30,582 nucleotides of DNA from an uncultured bacterium (lineage in GTDB: Bacteria > Actinomycetota > Coriobacteriia > Coriobacteriales > Coriobacteriaceae): the NCBI GenBank assembly GCA_905216175.1, contig CAJMSV010000009.1:1-30582 (forward strand), in the 5' to 3' direction. The notes under the pieces were generated by a model. It was not told the origin of the DNA, did not search any database, and saw nothing but the letters and a program-made list of their open reading frames with translations. The translations under genes were made by a program, and so were the position numbers. This document shows, piece by piece, positions 1 through 8,123 of the stretch; position 1 is the stretch's first letter; every line of letters begins with the position of its first letter.

Positions 1-2
1 AG

Positions 3-3000
3 CTGTGGGCCGAGGGTGCCGAGGGCATTGCCGACGCTGTGGCTCAGGCTACGACGCCAGGCGAGGACGCTGCGCTTGCGGGCGGTTCCGCGGAGCAGAG
101 CGGCGCCGAGGTTTCGGATTCCGGGAGCGCGCCTGCAGCTAGTGCCGCCACTACAGAGGCAGCAACTGGCGACGAAGGCTCGGCGACGGGGGAGAGCCCT
201 GCCACGAGCGAGCAGTCTTCGACGGCATCCGCTGGCCAAGCAGGATCTGCCGCCGCGGCTGCCGTCCAGACAGAGAACCCGACAGAAACTGGCGATGTCG
301 TCAAGAAGCAAATCGAGGTCTCGTTCTCGATTATCGGCACCGATGCCGACGGCAAGGCTCAGACCTGGGTGGCGCCTACGCAGCTCAAGCTCGACGAGGG
401 CGCGACGGCTGCGGATGCCTTCATTAAGCTGCAGGAGAAGACGGGCTTCAAGGCGAAGTACGATCCGAACACGGCATACGGTTTCTACCTCGAAAGCATC
501 ACCTCCCCGAGCGATGGCCGCACGCTTGCCTACGATCCGACGACTCATGCCTACTGGCAGCTGTTCGTCGACGGCGCGTCTTCCTCGGTTGGCGCGAGCA
601 GCGTCAAACTCACCCAGGGGCAGAAGATTGAGTTTGCCTATACGGCTGGTAGCGCGTCCCCTGTTGTTAAGGACCAGCTTGCTGCGAATGTGACCGTCAT
701 TGGTCGCGATGCCCAGGGCAAGACTCAGACCTGGGTCGACAACGCGCAGTATGTGGTGACGTCCGGTTCGAGCGCGCTTGATCTTACGAAGGTCGCGCTT
801 GAGGCGAATGATATTGACGCCGTTGCTGCGGGCTCCTTCATTCTGAGCCTTAAGTACAACGGTGTTGAGCTGGGTACGCCCCAAGATTATTCGACCTATT
901 GGCAGCTGTTTATCAACGGCAAGTCGAGTGACTATACGGCGGACAATGTCACCATCCCTGCTGGCGATACCGACACGTGGTTCTGCGGTGGCTGTGGAGA
1001 CCAGTTGCCGTACGATACTGTCCATACTTCCGTTCAGGTGCTTGGCAAGGACAAGGACGGCAAGCAGCAGGTTTGGGCTTCGACGGGCCAGACGAGTCTC
1101 AAGGCGGGCTCTACTGCTAAGGACCTGTTGGAGCAGACTGGTCTTAAACTCAAAGCTACAGAAGAGTCTTGGGGTTGGTACCTTAGGGGCATTACCTCGC
1201 CGCTTGACGGTAAGACCTATTGTGGCTCTGATGCTGCGACCAATAGCTATTGGCGCTTCTACGTAAAGGGCATGTCCGACGCAAAGTACAAGTTCGCCGA
1301 CGTTGGCGCTGGTGCCTACGAGCTCCATGAGGGTGACGCCGTCACCTTTATGTATGCTGGCGACAGCGATGCCCTCCCTGGTCAGGTGCTTGGATCCGCC
1401 GATATCATCGGCCCCGATGTCAACGGCAACAATACTCGCTGGGGCTCGGCAAGCAATGTTTCCCTGCCCGAAGGCTCTACGGCTCAGGACCTTATTGAGA
1501 CGGTTCTGAAGGCGAAGGGCATTGATTACAAGGCCTCCCAGAGTGGTGCATACTGGTCCATTACTTCGCCGTTCGAAGACAAGTCGTACGGTTATGATGC
1601 TGCGACCAATAAATATTGGCACCTGTATATCAATGGAGAGCCCTCCTTACTCTGCGCCTATCAGATTACGCTCAAGAGCGGCGATAAGGTCACGCTTGCC
1701 TATACCACCGACGATTCGCCCATGCCCGATCCCGACAAGGTAGTCGTGGACCCGAGTGCGACGACTCCTGATTGGGATGCCGAGTGGGCCGGCTACGGCA
1801 ACAGTGGCAACGGTTCGACCGTAACGGATGCCAAGACGCCTGCGCAGGCCGCCGGTCTTAAGTGGGCCTTCGATTGGAAGGCCGAGTCTGGTCAGCAGTA
1901 TGCCAACTGCAGCGAACCTGTCATCGCCAACGGCTTTGTGTACATCGCGACCGAGAACGAGCTCATCAAGATCGATTCGTCCACGGGCAAAAAGGTTGCC
2001 TCTGCGCCGCTTGCCTCCAAGGTGAGCTATACCTCTCGTCCGATCTATACCAATGGCCTTATCATCGTTCCGCTCAACGGCGGTGCGGTCCAGGCGATTA
2101 CTGCAGACAAGCTGATCTGCAAGTGGCTGACGCCTGGTTTGACGGACTTGACGCAGAGCTCCTGCACCGTCGTTTCGGACGGCGAGTACGTCTATGTAGG
2201 CTCGGTCGATATTTCGTATGACGAGAATTACAACGCGACCTACGGCAACGGCTCCTTTGCGCGCATTAAGATTGCCACGGGCGAAGTTTCTTGGCAGAAC
2301 ATCGACCCTGCCGAGGGCTATTACTGGACTGGTGCGGCTTTGACGGATAAGTATGCCATCGTTCCTACGAGCGCGGGTACGCTTAAGTGCATTGATAAGA
2401 CGACGGGCGATGTCGTTTCGACCATGAAGCTCGGCGCTGTCGCAAATGCCGATTGCATTGCCGATCCGTCCAATGGTTCGACCTTCTATCAGATGACGCA
2501 CGACGGAAAGCTCCATGTGATTTCGCTTTCGGCGAAGGGCGTGCTGAGTGAACAGAAGACGGTTGATCTGGGCCTTACGAATAATCTGAGCGCCCCTGCG
2601 GTGTCTGGTGACAATCTGATTGTCGGCGGACAGACGGCTACTGGCTCTGCTCTGGTTCTCTATAACCTGAAGACGGGTATGACCACGATGGGCGCTGCTG
2701 CCGACGGCAAGGCGCTGCCGGCTGGCCTCAACGGTATTGCTGCTACTCCGCTGGTGAGTGTTCAGGGCGGCAAGACCTATGTGTACTTCACCGTTAACAG
2801 CGCGGATAGCAAGGATTACGTCAACTACTCTGCTGGTGGTGGCGTGTATCGCTATACGCTCGGCGATGCAGAGGCGACGCAGATTTATGATGCGGCTGGC
2901 CATTACCAGTACTGTGACTCTCCGGTCATTGCCGATGCTTCTGGCAATCTCTACTACATTAATGATTCGGGCACGCTGTTTAAACTTGGAGCTGTCGAGT

Positions 3001-3734
3001 CTTGGACGGTTGCCTTTAACTCCAACGGCGGGTCTGCTTGCGACACTAAGTTTGTTGCTACGGCCGATGGCAAGCTGGTCAAGCCGGTCGATCCGACGCG
3101 CGATGGCTACACTTTCGGCGGTTGGTATACCGATGAGGCTTGCACGCAGGCGTATGACTTCAGTACGCCGGTGACGGCCGACCTGACGTTGTATGCCAAG
3201 TGGACCAAGAATGCCGTTAACCCTGGCGGTAATGGCGGTTCAGGCTCCAATGGCGGCAATGGCGGCGTTGGTTCGAATGGCGGCGGCGGTTCTAGTACCG
3301 GTACTGGTTCCGGCGCTGGCGCTGGCGCTGGTTCTGGCTCCGGCTCGAAGGGCGGCGCTATTGCCCCGGGCCAGAAGCCGGTGACCAAGACGACGGTGTC
3401 GACCAAGACCGAGACCAAGGACAACAAGTCCAACAAGAAGGACTCTGATAAGTCCGATAAGAAGGACGAGAAGAAGTCTGACAAGAAGTCTGACAGGAAG
3501 TCTGACAGGAAGGACGGCAAGTCCGACAAGAAGTCCGACAAGAAGTCCGATTCCAAGTCCGATACGGGTGCTGTTTCCACGACCACTGCTAAGAAGTCCT
3601 CTAGTGCTTCCGAGCAGGAGACTGGCACCAATCCGCTCGCCATCGTTGGCATCGCCGCCGGCGTGATTGGCCTCGCGCTCATCGCCGTCTTCGTGCTGAC
3701 CAAGCGCGGCAAGGGTGACGGTAATGCCCGATAA
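3..3734 (+). CDS. Large multidomain surface protein: DUF4430 repeats, beta-propeller, InlB-type repeat, C-terminal anchor (5' partial)
   Basis: The reading frame is open to the left edge, and the first in-frame GTG (39) has no ribosome site, so the true start lies outside the window. Numbering from that GTG, residues about 85-555 hold four DUF4430 (transcobalamin-like) domains, each with a YWxLFxxG-type strand (YWQLFVDG, YWQLFING, YWRFYVKG, YWHLYING). Residues about 600-985 look like PQQ-type beta-propeller blades. Residues 989-1057 form a Listeria-Bacteroides (InlB B) repeat with GYTFGGWYTD and LYAKW. A Gly/Ser linker (1061-1110), a Lys/Ser/Asp-rich stretch (1111-1194) and one membrane helix (about 1198-1222) with a short basic tail follow. 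It is therefore an exported protein held in the membrane and reaching through the wall. Binding or adhesion is likely; the ligand is unknown. It overlaps the next gene, which also carries DUF4430. Confidence 0.85.
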   Translation: MWAEGAEGIADAVAQATTPGEDAALAGGSAEQSGAEVSDSGSAPAASAATTEAATGDEGSATGESPATSEQSSTASAGQAGSAAAAAVQTENPTETGDVVKKQIEVSFSIIGTDADGKAQTWVAPTQLKLDEGATAADAFIKLQEKTGFKAKYDPNTAYGFYLESITSPSDGRTLAYDPTTHAYWQLFVDGASSSVGASSVKLTQGQKIEFAYTAGSASPVVKDQLAANVTVIGRDAQGKTQTWVDNAQYVVTSGSSALDLTKVALEANDIDAVAAGSFILSLKYNGVELGTPQDYSTYWQLFINGKSSDYTADNVTIPAGDTDTWFCGGCGDQLPYDTVHTSVQVLGKDKDGKQQVWASTGQTSLKAGSTAKDLLEQTGLKLKATEESWGWYLRGITSPLDGKTYCGSDAATNSYWRFYVKGMSDAKYKFADVGAGAYELHEGDAVTFMYAGDSDALPGQVLGSADIIGPDVNGNNTRWGSASNVSLPEGSTAQDLIETVLKAKGIDYKASQSGAYWSITSPFEDKSYGYDAATNKYWHLYINGEPSLLCAYQITLKSGDKVTLAYTTDDSPMPDPDKVVVDPSATTPDWDAEWAGYGNSGNGSTVTDAKTPAQAAGLKWAFDWKAESGQQYANCSEPVIANGFVYIATENELIKIDSSTGKKVASAPLASKVSYTSRPIYTNGLIIVPLNGGAVQAITADKLICKWLTPGLTDLTQSSCTVVSDGEYVYVGSVDISYDENYNATYGNGSFARIKIATGEVSWQNIDPAEGYYWTGAALTDKYAIVPTSAGTLKCIDKTTGDVVSTMKLGAVANADCIADPSNGSTFYQMTHDGKLHVISLSAKGVLSEQKTVDLGLTNNLSAPAVSGDNLIVGGQTATGSALVLYNLKTGMTTMGAAADGKALPAGLNGIAATPLVSVQGGKTYVYFTVNSADSKDYVNYSAGGGVYRYTLGDAEATQIYDAAGHYQYCDSPVIADASGNLYYINDSGTLFKLGAVESWTVAFNSNGGSACDTKFVATADGKLVKPVDPTRDGYTFGGWYTDEACTQAYDFSTPVTADLTLYAKWTKNAVNPGGNGGSGSNGGNGGVGSNGGGGSSTGTGSGAGAGAGSGSGSKGGAIAPGQKPVTKTTVSTKTETKDNKSNKKDSDKSDKKDEKKSDKKSDRKSDRKDGKSDKKSDKKSDSKSDTGAVSTTTAKKSSSASEQETGTNPLAIVGIAAGVIGLALIAVFVLTKRGKGDGNAR
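3313..3350 (+). repeat. Gly-Ala/Gly-Ser codon repeat in the surface-protein linker
   Basis: Short GGC-GCT and GGT-TCT/GGC-TCC iterations encode a flexible Gly/Ala/Ser linker between the InlB-type repeat and the lysine-rich stretch. Repeats like this can change in length by slippage. Confidence 0.5.
3437..3562 (+). repeat. Degenerate 12-bp tandem repeat encoding K-S-D-K units
   Basis: Units close to tccgacaagaag recur about ten times and encode a highly charged Ser-Asp-Lys-Lys wall-spanning spacer just before the membrane anchor. Unit-to-unit changes are mostly synonymous or Lys/Arg swaps. Confidence 0.65.
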
Positions 3735-4626
3735 GCCCAAGGAGACCAGCGGGCAACAGCCCGACTCCTCGTTTATCCAGCTCGATGATCCAAAGCAAAA
3801 GGGCGCCGCTTCGGCGGCGTCCGCCTCTCGTCGCAAGGCGCTCCTTGGCGTTCTTGCTGCCGCGTGCACCATTCTGATCGTCGTCTCGCTGGGCTTCGTC
3901 CATCCTTCCGAGAGCGGCGCCTGGTCCATTGACTGGATCGTTCAGACCGTGACGGGGGAGAGCGGCGTCACCAAGGACACCAGGGCGTCTGGCTCGACTA
4001 CGACTTCGGGCGAGGCCAGTTCCGAGGATTCCAAGTTATCGAATGATGCAAAAGACGAGCCCAAGGGTTCGAACGACGCCAAGGACGATTCCGAGTCTTC
4101 AAACAAGGAATCGGACAAAAACTCGGATAGCAAGAAGTCCGAGGACCGGGGCGGCAAGAAGTCTGGCGATAAATCCGCTGCCCAAAATACGGGAGCCGGT
4201 GATACTTCCAATGCGTCTGGCGGTGCTTCTTCGGGCGGTGGCCAGTCGTCTGATGGAGCCTCGTCCTCTAATGGTGGAAACGCCTCCTCGGGCAGCCAAA
4301 GCGGCTCACAGGAGTCCAGCTACGTTACGGTGACGGTTTCGGTCACATCGAGTGCTGTGGGCAATCCTGTGTCCTCTGGCGGCACCTTTACCTTTAACGA
4401 AGGCGCCACCGTTTACGATGCCCTGTGCGCGCTAGGCCTTTCTGTCAACGCACACGGCTCGTCGTACGGCACGTATGTTTCCGCGATTGGTGGTTTGGCC
4501 GAGAAACAGTACGGCGGCACGAGCGGCTGGATGTACTCCGTCAACGGCACATCGCCCATGACGGCGTGCAGCAACTACGTTCTCTCCAATGGCGACAACG
4601 TGGTCTGGTATTACGTAACAGGCTAG
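3724..4626 (+). CDS. Membrane-anchored DUF4430 domain protein
   Basis: The protein is 300 residues from ATG 3724, which I prefer over GTG 3715 because AAGGGTGA (3711-3718) sits 5 nt upstream. It overlaps the end of the preceding gene by 11 nt, so the two are almost certainly co-transcribed and translationally coupled. The N-terminus is cytoplasmic (residues 1-38) and is followed by a signal-anchor helix (about 39-59). A long Ser/Lys/Asp/Gly low-complexity stalk (about 75-195) comes next. One DUF4430 domain (about 200-300) contains SGWMYSVNG and a C-terminal GDNVVWYYV strand, both typical of the family. The domain faces outward. Related domains occur in cobalamin carriers and adhesins, but nothing here identifies a ligand. 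It may act with the upstream protein as a second surface component. Confidence 0.85.
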   Translation: MPDKPKETSGQQPDSSFIQLDDPKQKGAASAASASRRKALLGVLAAACTILIVVSLGFVHPSESGAWSIDWIVQTVTGESGVTKDTRASGSTTTSGEASSEDSKLSNDAKDEPKGSNDAKDDSESSNKESDKNSDSKKSEDRGGKKSGDKSAAQNTGAGDTSNASGGASSGGGQSSDGASSSNGGNASSGSQSGSQESSYVTVTVSVTSSAVGNPVSSGGTFTFNEGATVYDALCALGLSVNAHGSSYGTYVSAIGGLAEKQYGGTSGWMYSVNGTSPMTACSNYVLSNGDNVVWYYVTG

Positions 4627-4648
4627 AGGCCTCGACATAGCGCGCCAG

Positions 4649-4686
4649 ACGGGCGGTTCGGACAAACATCCGGGCCGCCCGTTTTT
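4649..4686 (+). terminator. Rho-independent terminator of the DUF4430 operon
   Basis: A 14-bp stem (4649-4662 with 4669-4682, two G-U pairs) has loop caaaca and runs into five T residues. It lies 22 nt after the stop codon of the second DUF4430 gene. Confidence 0.85.
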
Positions 4687-4723
4687 CATGCGAATGGGAC
4701 TGGGCCGCCGGGTATCTCTGCAA

Positions 4724-4759
4724 ACAAAAAACCGGTTGGAACGGGAATTCCAACCGGTT
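4724..4759 (-). terminator. Rho-independent terminator of the downstream GtrA gene
   Basis: A perfect 12-bp stem (4730-4741 with 4748-4759) has a run of A on its left side, which is a T run when read on the minus strand. It follows the minus-strand GtrA gene that ends at 4786. Confidence 0.85.
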
Positions 4760-4785
4760 ATACATTCAAGCAAATAGTGAATCGA

Positions 4786-5193
4786 CTATGACCGTGCGCC
4801 CTCGAGGAAGAAGCGGCGGCTGAAGTAGTTGTACCAGGTGACGAGGAACGTGGCGATGGCCTTCATGGCCTGGTAGCCGATGCTCAAAAACGTGACGCCC
4901 ACAAACATGTACAGGTCGTTGAGGCCCAGGCCGATCACCGACAGGATGGTGAAGATCGTGAACTCGCGCTTGCGGCTCATGCCTTCGCGGTGGTCGAACA
5001 CGTACTTCATGCTGAGCCAGTAGTTGACCACGACGGACGTGATAAACGAAACCGTGGTGCTCATCAAAAAGTCGAGGTGGAACAGCTCGACGAGCGCAAT
5101 GAGCATGCCCCAGTCGATGCCAAAGGAGATAAGACCCACGACAGCAAACTTGAGGAACTGCTTGGTATGAGGTTGTGCCAGCGCCTTGCGCAC
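4786..5193 (-). CDS. GtrA family membrane protein (paralogue 1)
   Basis: This 135-residue protein has four predicted membrane helices (about 14-34, 41-60, 77-97, 104-123). The family signature is a KFAVVGLISFGIDW-like first helix, NYWLSMKYVF in the middle and a basic YNYFSRRFFLEG end. GtrA proteins are thought to help flip polyprenyl-linked sugars across the membrane for wall polysaccharide or teichoic-acid decoration. The start is GTG with no clear ribosome site, so its exact position is less sure than the gene. The neighbour at 5413 is a clear paralogue. No glycosyltransferase lies next to the pair, so the substrate cannot be inferred. Confidence 0.85.
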   Translation of the reverse strand: MRKALAQPHTKQFLKFAVVGLISFGIDWGMLIALVELFHLDFLMSTTVSFITSVVVNYWLSMKYVFDHREGMSRKREFTIFTILSVIGLGLNDLYMFVGVTFLSIGYQAMKAIATFLVTWYNYFSRRFFLEGARS

Positions 5194-5290
5194 GTAATCA
5201 CATCCAATGCGTTGATGAATCGAGCAGAGGATACTTTAGAGCTTTTACAAGGGAAACGTAAGGTCTTTGCCAAGAACTATATGAACTCGC

Positions 5291-5329
5291 CAAATTTTCA
5301 AGAGCTAATCCGCAAACGTTGAAAATTTG
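5291..5329. repeat. 11-bp perfect inverted repeat between the two GtrA genes
   Basis: Arms caaattttcaa (5291-5301) and ttgaaaatttg (5319-5329) match perfectly across a 17-nt spacer. The site lies about 100 nt upstream of the first GtrA gene, so a regulator site for that gene is possible. No T run follows on either strand in terminator position. Confidence 0.45.
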
Positions 5330-5346
5330 CCCGTAAACGAGCGGCA

Positions 5347-5386
5347 CCCACGGACGATACTGCGCTGAGTGCACGTCGTCCGTGGG
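5347..5386. terminator. Hairpin downstream of GtrA paralogue 2, possible terminator
   Basis: A perfect 11-bp GC-rich stem (5347-5357 with 5376-5386) sits 27 nt past the stop of the second GtrA gene. It lacks an adjacent T run on the minus strand, so it could be a weak or factor-assisted terminator, or an mRNA 3'-end stabiliser. Confidence 0.4.
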
Positions 5387-5412
5387 CGCCGTAATGCTGC
5401 AGGGGTTTCGAG

Positions 5413-5808
5413 CTACTTGGTCTCGTCGCCCTCCAGGAAGATTTTTCGGGTCACAAAGTTGTAGACCATGACAAGCGCGGTGGCGCAGATCTTGGCGATA
5501 TTGGCCTCGAGTCCCAGGCCGGCGTTGAGCGCCAGCACGATGCCGTCGTTGAGCACCAAACCGATCACGGACAGCACGACAAAGATGATGAACTCGCGGC
5601 GGCGGCTCATGCCTTCCTTGTGCGCAAACACGTACTTCATGCTTGCGAGGTAGTTAAAGATGAGTGAGATGATAAAGCCGCTGGTGTTGGCGATTAGGAT
5701 GTTGAGGCCCAGACCGTAGTGGAGCAGATTCATAATGCCAAAGTCGATAACCGTGGCAATGACACCGACGACGCCAAATTTCATGATCTGCGCAAGGAGC
5801 TTTTGCAT
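5413..5808 (-). CDS. GtrA family membrane protein (paralogue 2)
   Basis: The protein is 131 residues from ATG 5808, which follows an AAGGCAGG-like site. A TTG at 5871 would add 21 residues that do not resemble the family N-terminus. There are four membrane helices with the KFGVVGVIATVIDFG opening and a NYLASMKYVF...REF core. It shares MKYVF-x-H-x-EGMSR and SVIGL-x-LND with the neighbouring gene, so the two arose by tandem duplication and diverged. The likely role is membrane passage of a lipid-linked sugar. The two genes are 219 nt apart and each appears to have its own 3' hairpin, so they may not form one transcript. Confidence 0.85.
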   Translation of the reverse strand: MQKLLAQIMKFGVVGVIATVIDFGIMNLLHYGLGLNILIANTSGFIISLIFNYLASMKYVFAHKEGMSRRREFIIFVVLSVIGLVLNDGIVLALNAGLGLEANIAKICATALVMVYNFVTRKIFLEGDETK

Positions 5809-5886
5809 GGTACCTGCCTTAGGGTGGCGCGGGGACGCCGTGGGGATGACAAACTCAGCAAGTTTAGCCAATCCCCGCGGGTGGGG

Positions 5887-7803
5887 CTAGACGCGCTCTT
5901 CGATAGCACCGTTTCTATATGCATCGAGCAGCTGGCGCAGATCCTGGATCTGGCTGCGAATCTTGGCGCCAGTATCGGTGTCGCTCACCATGCGGCGACG
6001 GTCTGCTTGGTCAAAACGGTTGGTCTCGCTTTCGATGTCCACGTTGCGCGTGAGTGCCTCGGCAACCGTCGTAAAGGCCCGGTGCGACTTGAGGCGGCAG
6101 CCGCGCGAGCTCGAGATGAGCGTATAGCCGGCGATGCCCGTCTTGGGATGGTAAGCGCGGCAGAAGCCGCCATCGATGACCAGCAGCTTGCCCTCGGCGC
6201 GGATGGGCTGCTCGCCCTTGGTGGTTTTAACGGGCGTGTGGCCGTTGATGATGTGGCCGGTCGGCGAGCATGCCATGGGCGCGACGCCAAACTCGCGCAT
6301 GATATCATCGCAGACCGAGGGCGACTTGGTAAGCGTAAAGTACGGGTCCATCGGCTCGACCCAGGTGCTCTTATCGGCGATATAGGCGCGCTCAAAGGTA
6401 CGCACCAGGCGTCCGCTGGCGGGTGAATTGAAGCCAATCCACAGGTACCACATCCAGTCGAGGGCATCGCGGTCGCCCACGCGCCACGCGCGGCGGGCGA
6501 TGTGGTCGCAAAAATCGAGATAATCGCGGCCAGCGTGCCAGGTGCCCAGGCAGTTCATGCTGCTAAAGGTGCCGTCTTCGTTGAGCGGAACGCAGCCGTG
6601 GAAGAGCAGGTTGCCGTTGGCGACCTTGTACATCGAGCCGTGGGTGTAGAGGAAATCGATATGGCGATGCAGGTGATCGGCGGTTACAAACTCGGACACG
6701 AGCTTGTCGATGATGTGCTGCTCCTGAGACGTGAGCGTGTAGGGGTCCGCCGGGTCGACGGTGGGGAAGTCGTTGGTCGTGAGCGGCCACACGCTGCCGT
6801 CGGCGAGCGTGACCGTGCCGGTGTTGTGGTCGATCTTGTCGAGTAACAGGCGGTCGGTCATATCGAACTCGGGGTGGCGCTGGATAATCTGGCCCTCGAG
6901 CTTAAAGAGCAGCACGTTGATGGCCTTGATCAGCGGGGTGATGGACTCACCGGCGGTGTAGGTGGCATCGGCAAAGGCGACAAGCTCACGCAGCGAGATG
7001 CCGTAGTCGTTCTCCAGGATCTCGTAGTTGTCGTAGCGTAGGTTGTTGCGCAACACCGTGGCGATGCAGGCGGGCTCACCGGCCGCAGCGCCCATCCACA
7101 GCAGGTCGTGGTTGCCCCACTGGATGTCGAGTGAATGGTAGGTGAGCAGACGGTCCATAATTTTGGCCGCGCCGCCGCCGCGGTCGAAGATGTCGCCCAC
7201 CAGGTGCAAGTGGTCGACGGCCAGGCGCTTGATGAGCGAGGCGAGCGACTCGATAAAGTCGTCGGCGCTGGCGGTCTCTAGGATGGACTCCACGATGCGC
7301 TCGTGATAGCGCACGCGATAGTTGTTCTCGTCCGGGTGCGTGTGCAACAACTCGTCGATGATGTAGGCGTAGTCGCGCGGGATGGCCTTACGCACCTTGG
7401 AGCGCGTGTAGCGGCTTGAAAGTGAGCGAGCGACCATGATGAGCTGGTCAAGCATCGTCTTGTACCAGGTTGGCGAGTCCTCGCGCCGGCTGCGGACCAG
7501 GTCGATCTTCTCGCGCGGGTAGTAGATGAGCGTACACAGCTCGCCCTTTTCGTCAAAGGAGAGCGTGTCGCCAAAGATCTCGTCGACATGTTCGCGCACG
7601 ACGCCCGAGCAGTTGTTGAGGATGTGCATAAAGGCTTCGTACTCACCATGCACGTCGCTCATAAAATGCTCGGTGCCCTTGGGTAGGTTGAGGATGGCCG
7701 AGAGGTTGATAATTTCGGTAAATGCGGATTGTTCGGTGGGGAACTGTCTCGACAGCAGGCGCAGATACTTGAAGTCTTGCGGGTTGCGATCGAATGCGAC
7801 CAT
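5887..7803 (-). CDS. fbp: Fructose-1,6-bisphosphatase class III
   Basis: The protein is 638 residues, the usual length for the class III (Firmicutes-type) enzyme, which converts fructose 1,6-bisphosphate to fructose 6-phosphate in gluconeogenesis. The ATG at 7803 follows GGAAGGTG by 4 nt; an in-frame start 45 nt upstream has no such site. Metallophosphatase motifs are present: SDVHGEYEAF (about 49-58), GDIFDRGGG, WGNHDLLWMG, HGCVPLNEDG and, near the C-terminus, INGHTPVK with VIDGGFCRAY. These include the His/Asp/Asn metal ligands. It stands alone, with its leader in the 7804-8123 intergenic region. It is unrelated to class I/II FBPases in sequence. Confidence 0.95.
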   Translation of the reverse strand: MVAFDRNPQDFKYLRLLSRQFPTEQSAFTEIINLSAILNLPKGTEHFMSDVHGEYEAFMHILNNCSGVVREHVDEIFGDTLSFDEKGELCTLIYYPREKIDLVRSRREDSPTWYKTMLDQLIMVARSLSSRYTRSKVRKAIPRDYAYIIDELLHTHPDENNYRVRYHERIVESILETASADDFIESLASLIKRLAVDHLHLVGDIFDRGGGAAKIMDRLLTYHSLDIQWGNHDLLWMGAAAGEPACIATVLRNNLRYDNYEILENDYGISLRELVAFADATYTAGESITPLIKAINVLLFKLEGQIIQRHPEFDMTDRLLLDKIDHNTGTVTLADGSVWPLTTNDFPTVDPADPYTLTSQEQHIIDKLVSEFVTADHLHRHIDFLYTHGSMYKVANGNLLFHGCVPLNEDGTFSSMNCLGTWHAGRDYLDFCDHIARRAWRVGDRDALDWMWYLWIGFNSPASGRLVRTFERAYIADKSTWVEPMDPYFTLTKSPSVCDDIMREFGVAPMACSPTGHIINGHTPVKTTKGEQPIRAEGKLLVIDGGFCRAYHPKTGIAGYTLISSSRGCRLKSHRAFTTVAEALTRNVDIESETNRFDQADRRRMVSDTDTGAKIRSQIQDLRQLLDAYRNGAIEERV

Positions 7804-7822
7804 GAAACACCTTCCGATGGGG

Positions 7823-7859
7823 CTGGTAAAACTGATAAACAGCGTCAAACGTTTACCAG
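7823..7859. promoter_or_regulatory. Inverted repeat in the fbp leader, possible operator
   Basis: Perfect 8-bp arms ctggtaaa (7823-7830) and tttaccag (7852-7859) lie 20-56 nt upstream of the fbp start. The position suits a repressor site or leader hairpin. The motif ggtaaa recurs elsewhere in this intergenic region. Confidence 0.35.
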
Positions 7860-8024
7860 TATGCGCCGCTTTTGTTTCGATTTTGCGCCAGCGGCTGAAT
7901 TGTCGGCTGAACGGTTTGGTAAATCGATTTAGTGAAGGTAGATGTGTTGGTCGGGTGGAGACGACAGAGGGTGTTTTCTCAGATATTTATGCGTCGGGTC
8001 GGTGGAGACGATGGTGGTAAAGAT

Positions 8025-8061
8025 GTTCACTATTTTTGGTTCGATTTGGTAAATAGTGGAC
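8025..8061. promoter_or_regulatory. Inverted repeat upstream of DegV pseudogene, possible operator
   Basis: Arms gttcactattt and aaatagtggac pair with one G-T wobble across a 15-nt spacer. They end about 28 nt before the GATAAT hexamer at 8090, a typical place for a transcription-factor site. Confidence 0.35.
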
Positions 8062-8123
8062 ATATGTACCGCATGTAGGATCACTGTGCGATAATTTGCG
8101 CAGCAATGAGTAAGGAGCCTCAT

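Larger units (their letters stand above)
7804..8123. other. 320-nt divergent intergenic region between fbp and the DegV pseudogene
   Basis: No gene is seen here. The region holds the fbp leader repeat. It also has a near-duplicated stretch (gtcgggtggagacgac at about 7956 and gtcggtggagacgat at about 7998) and an 11-bp inverted repeat at 8025-8035/8051-8061. A GATAAT (8090-8095) that could be the -10 box of the DegV gene lies near its right end. The motif tttggtaaat appears twice. It probably contains two divergent promoters. Confidence 0.4.

Noticed and set aside
1647..2903. 418-codon open frame on the minus strand
   Set aside because: It is antisense to the propeller region of the surface protein and has no ribosome site or domain.
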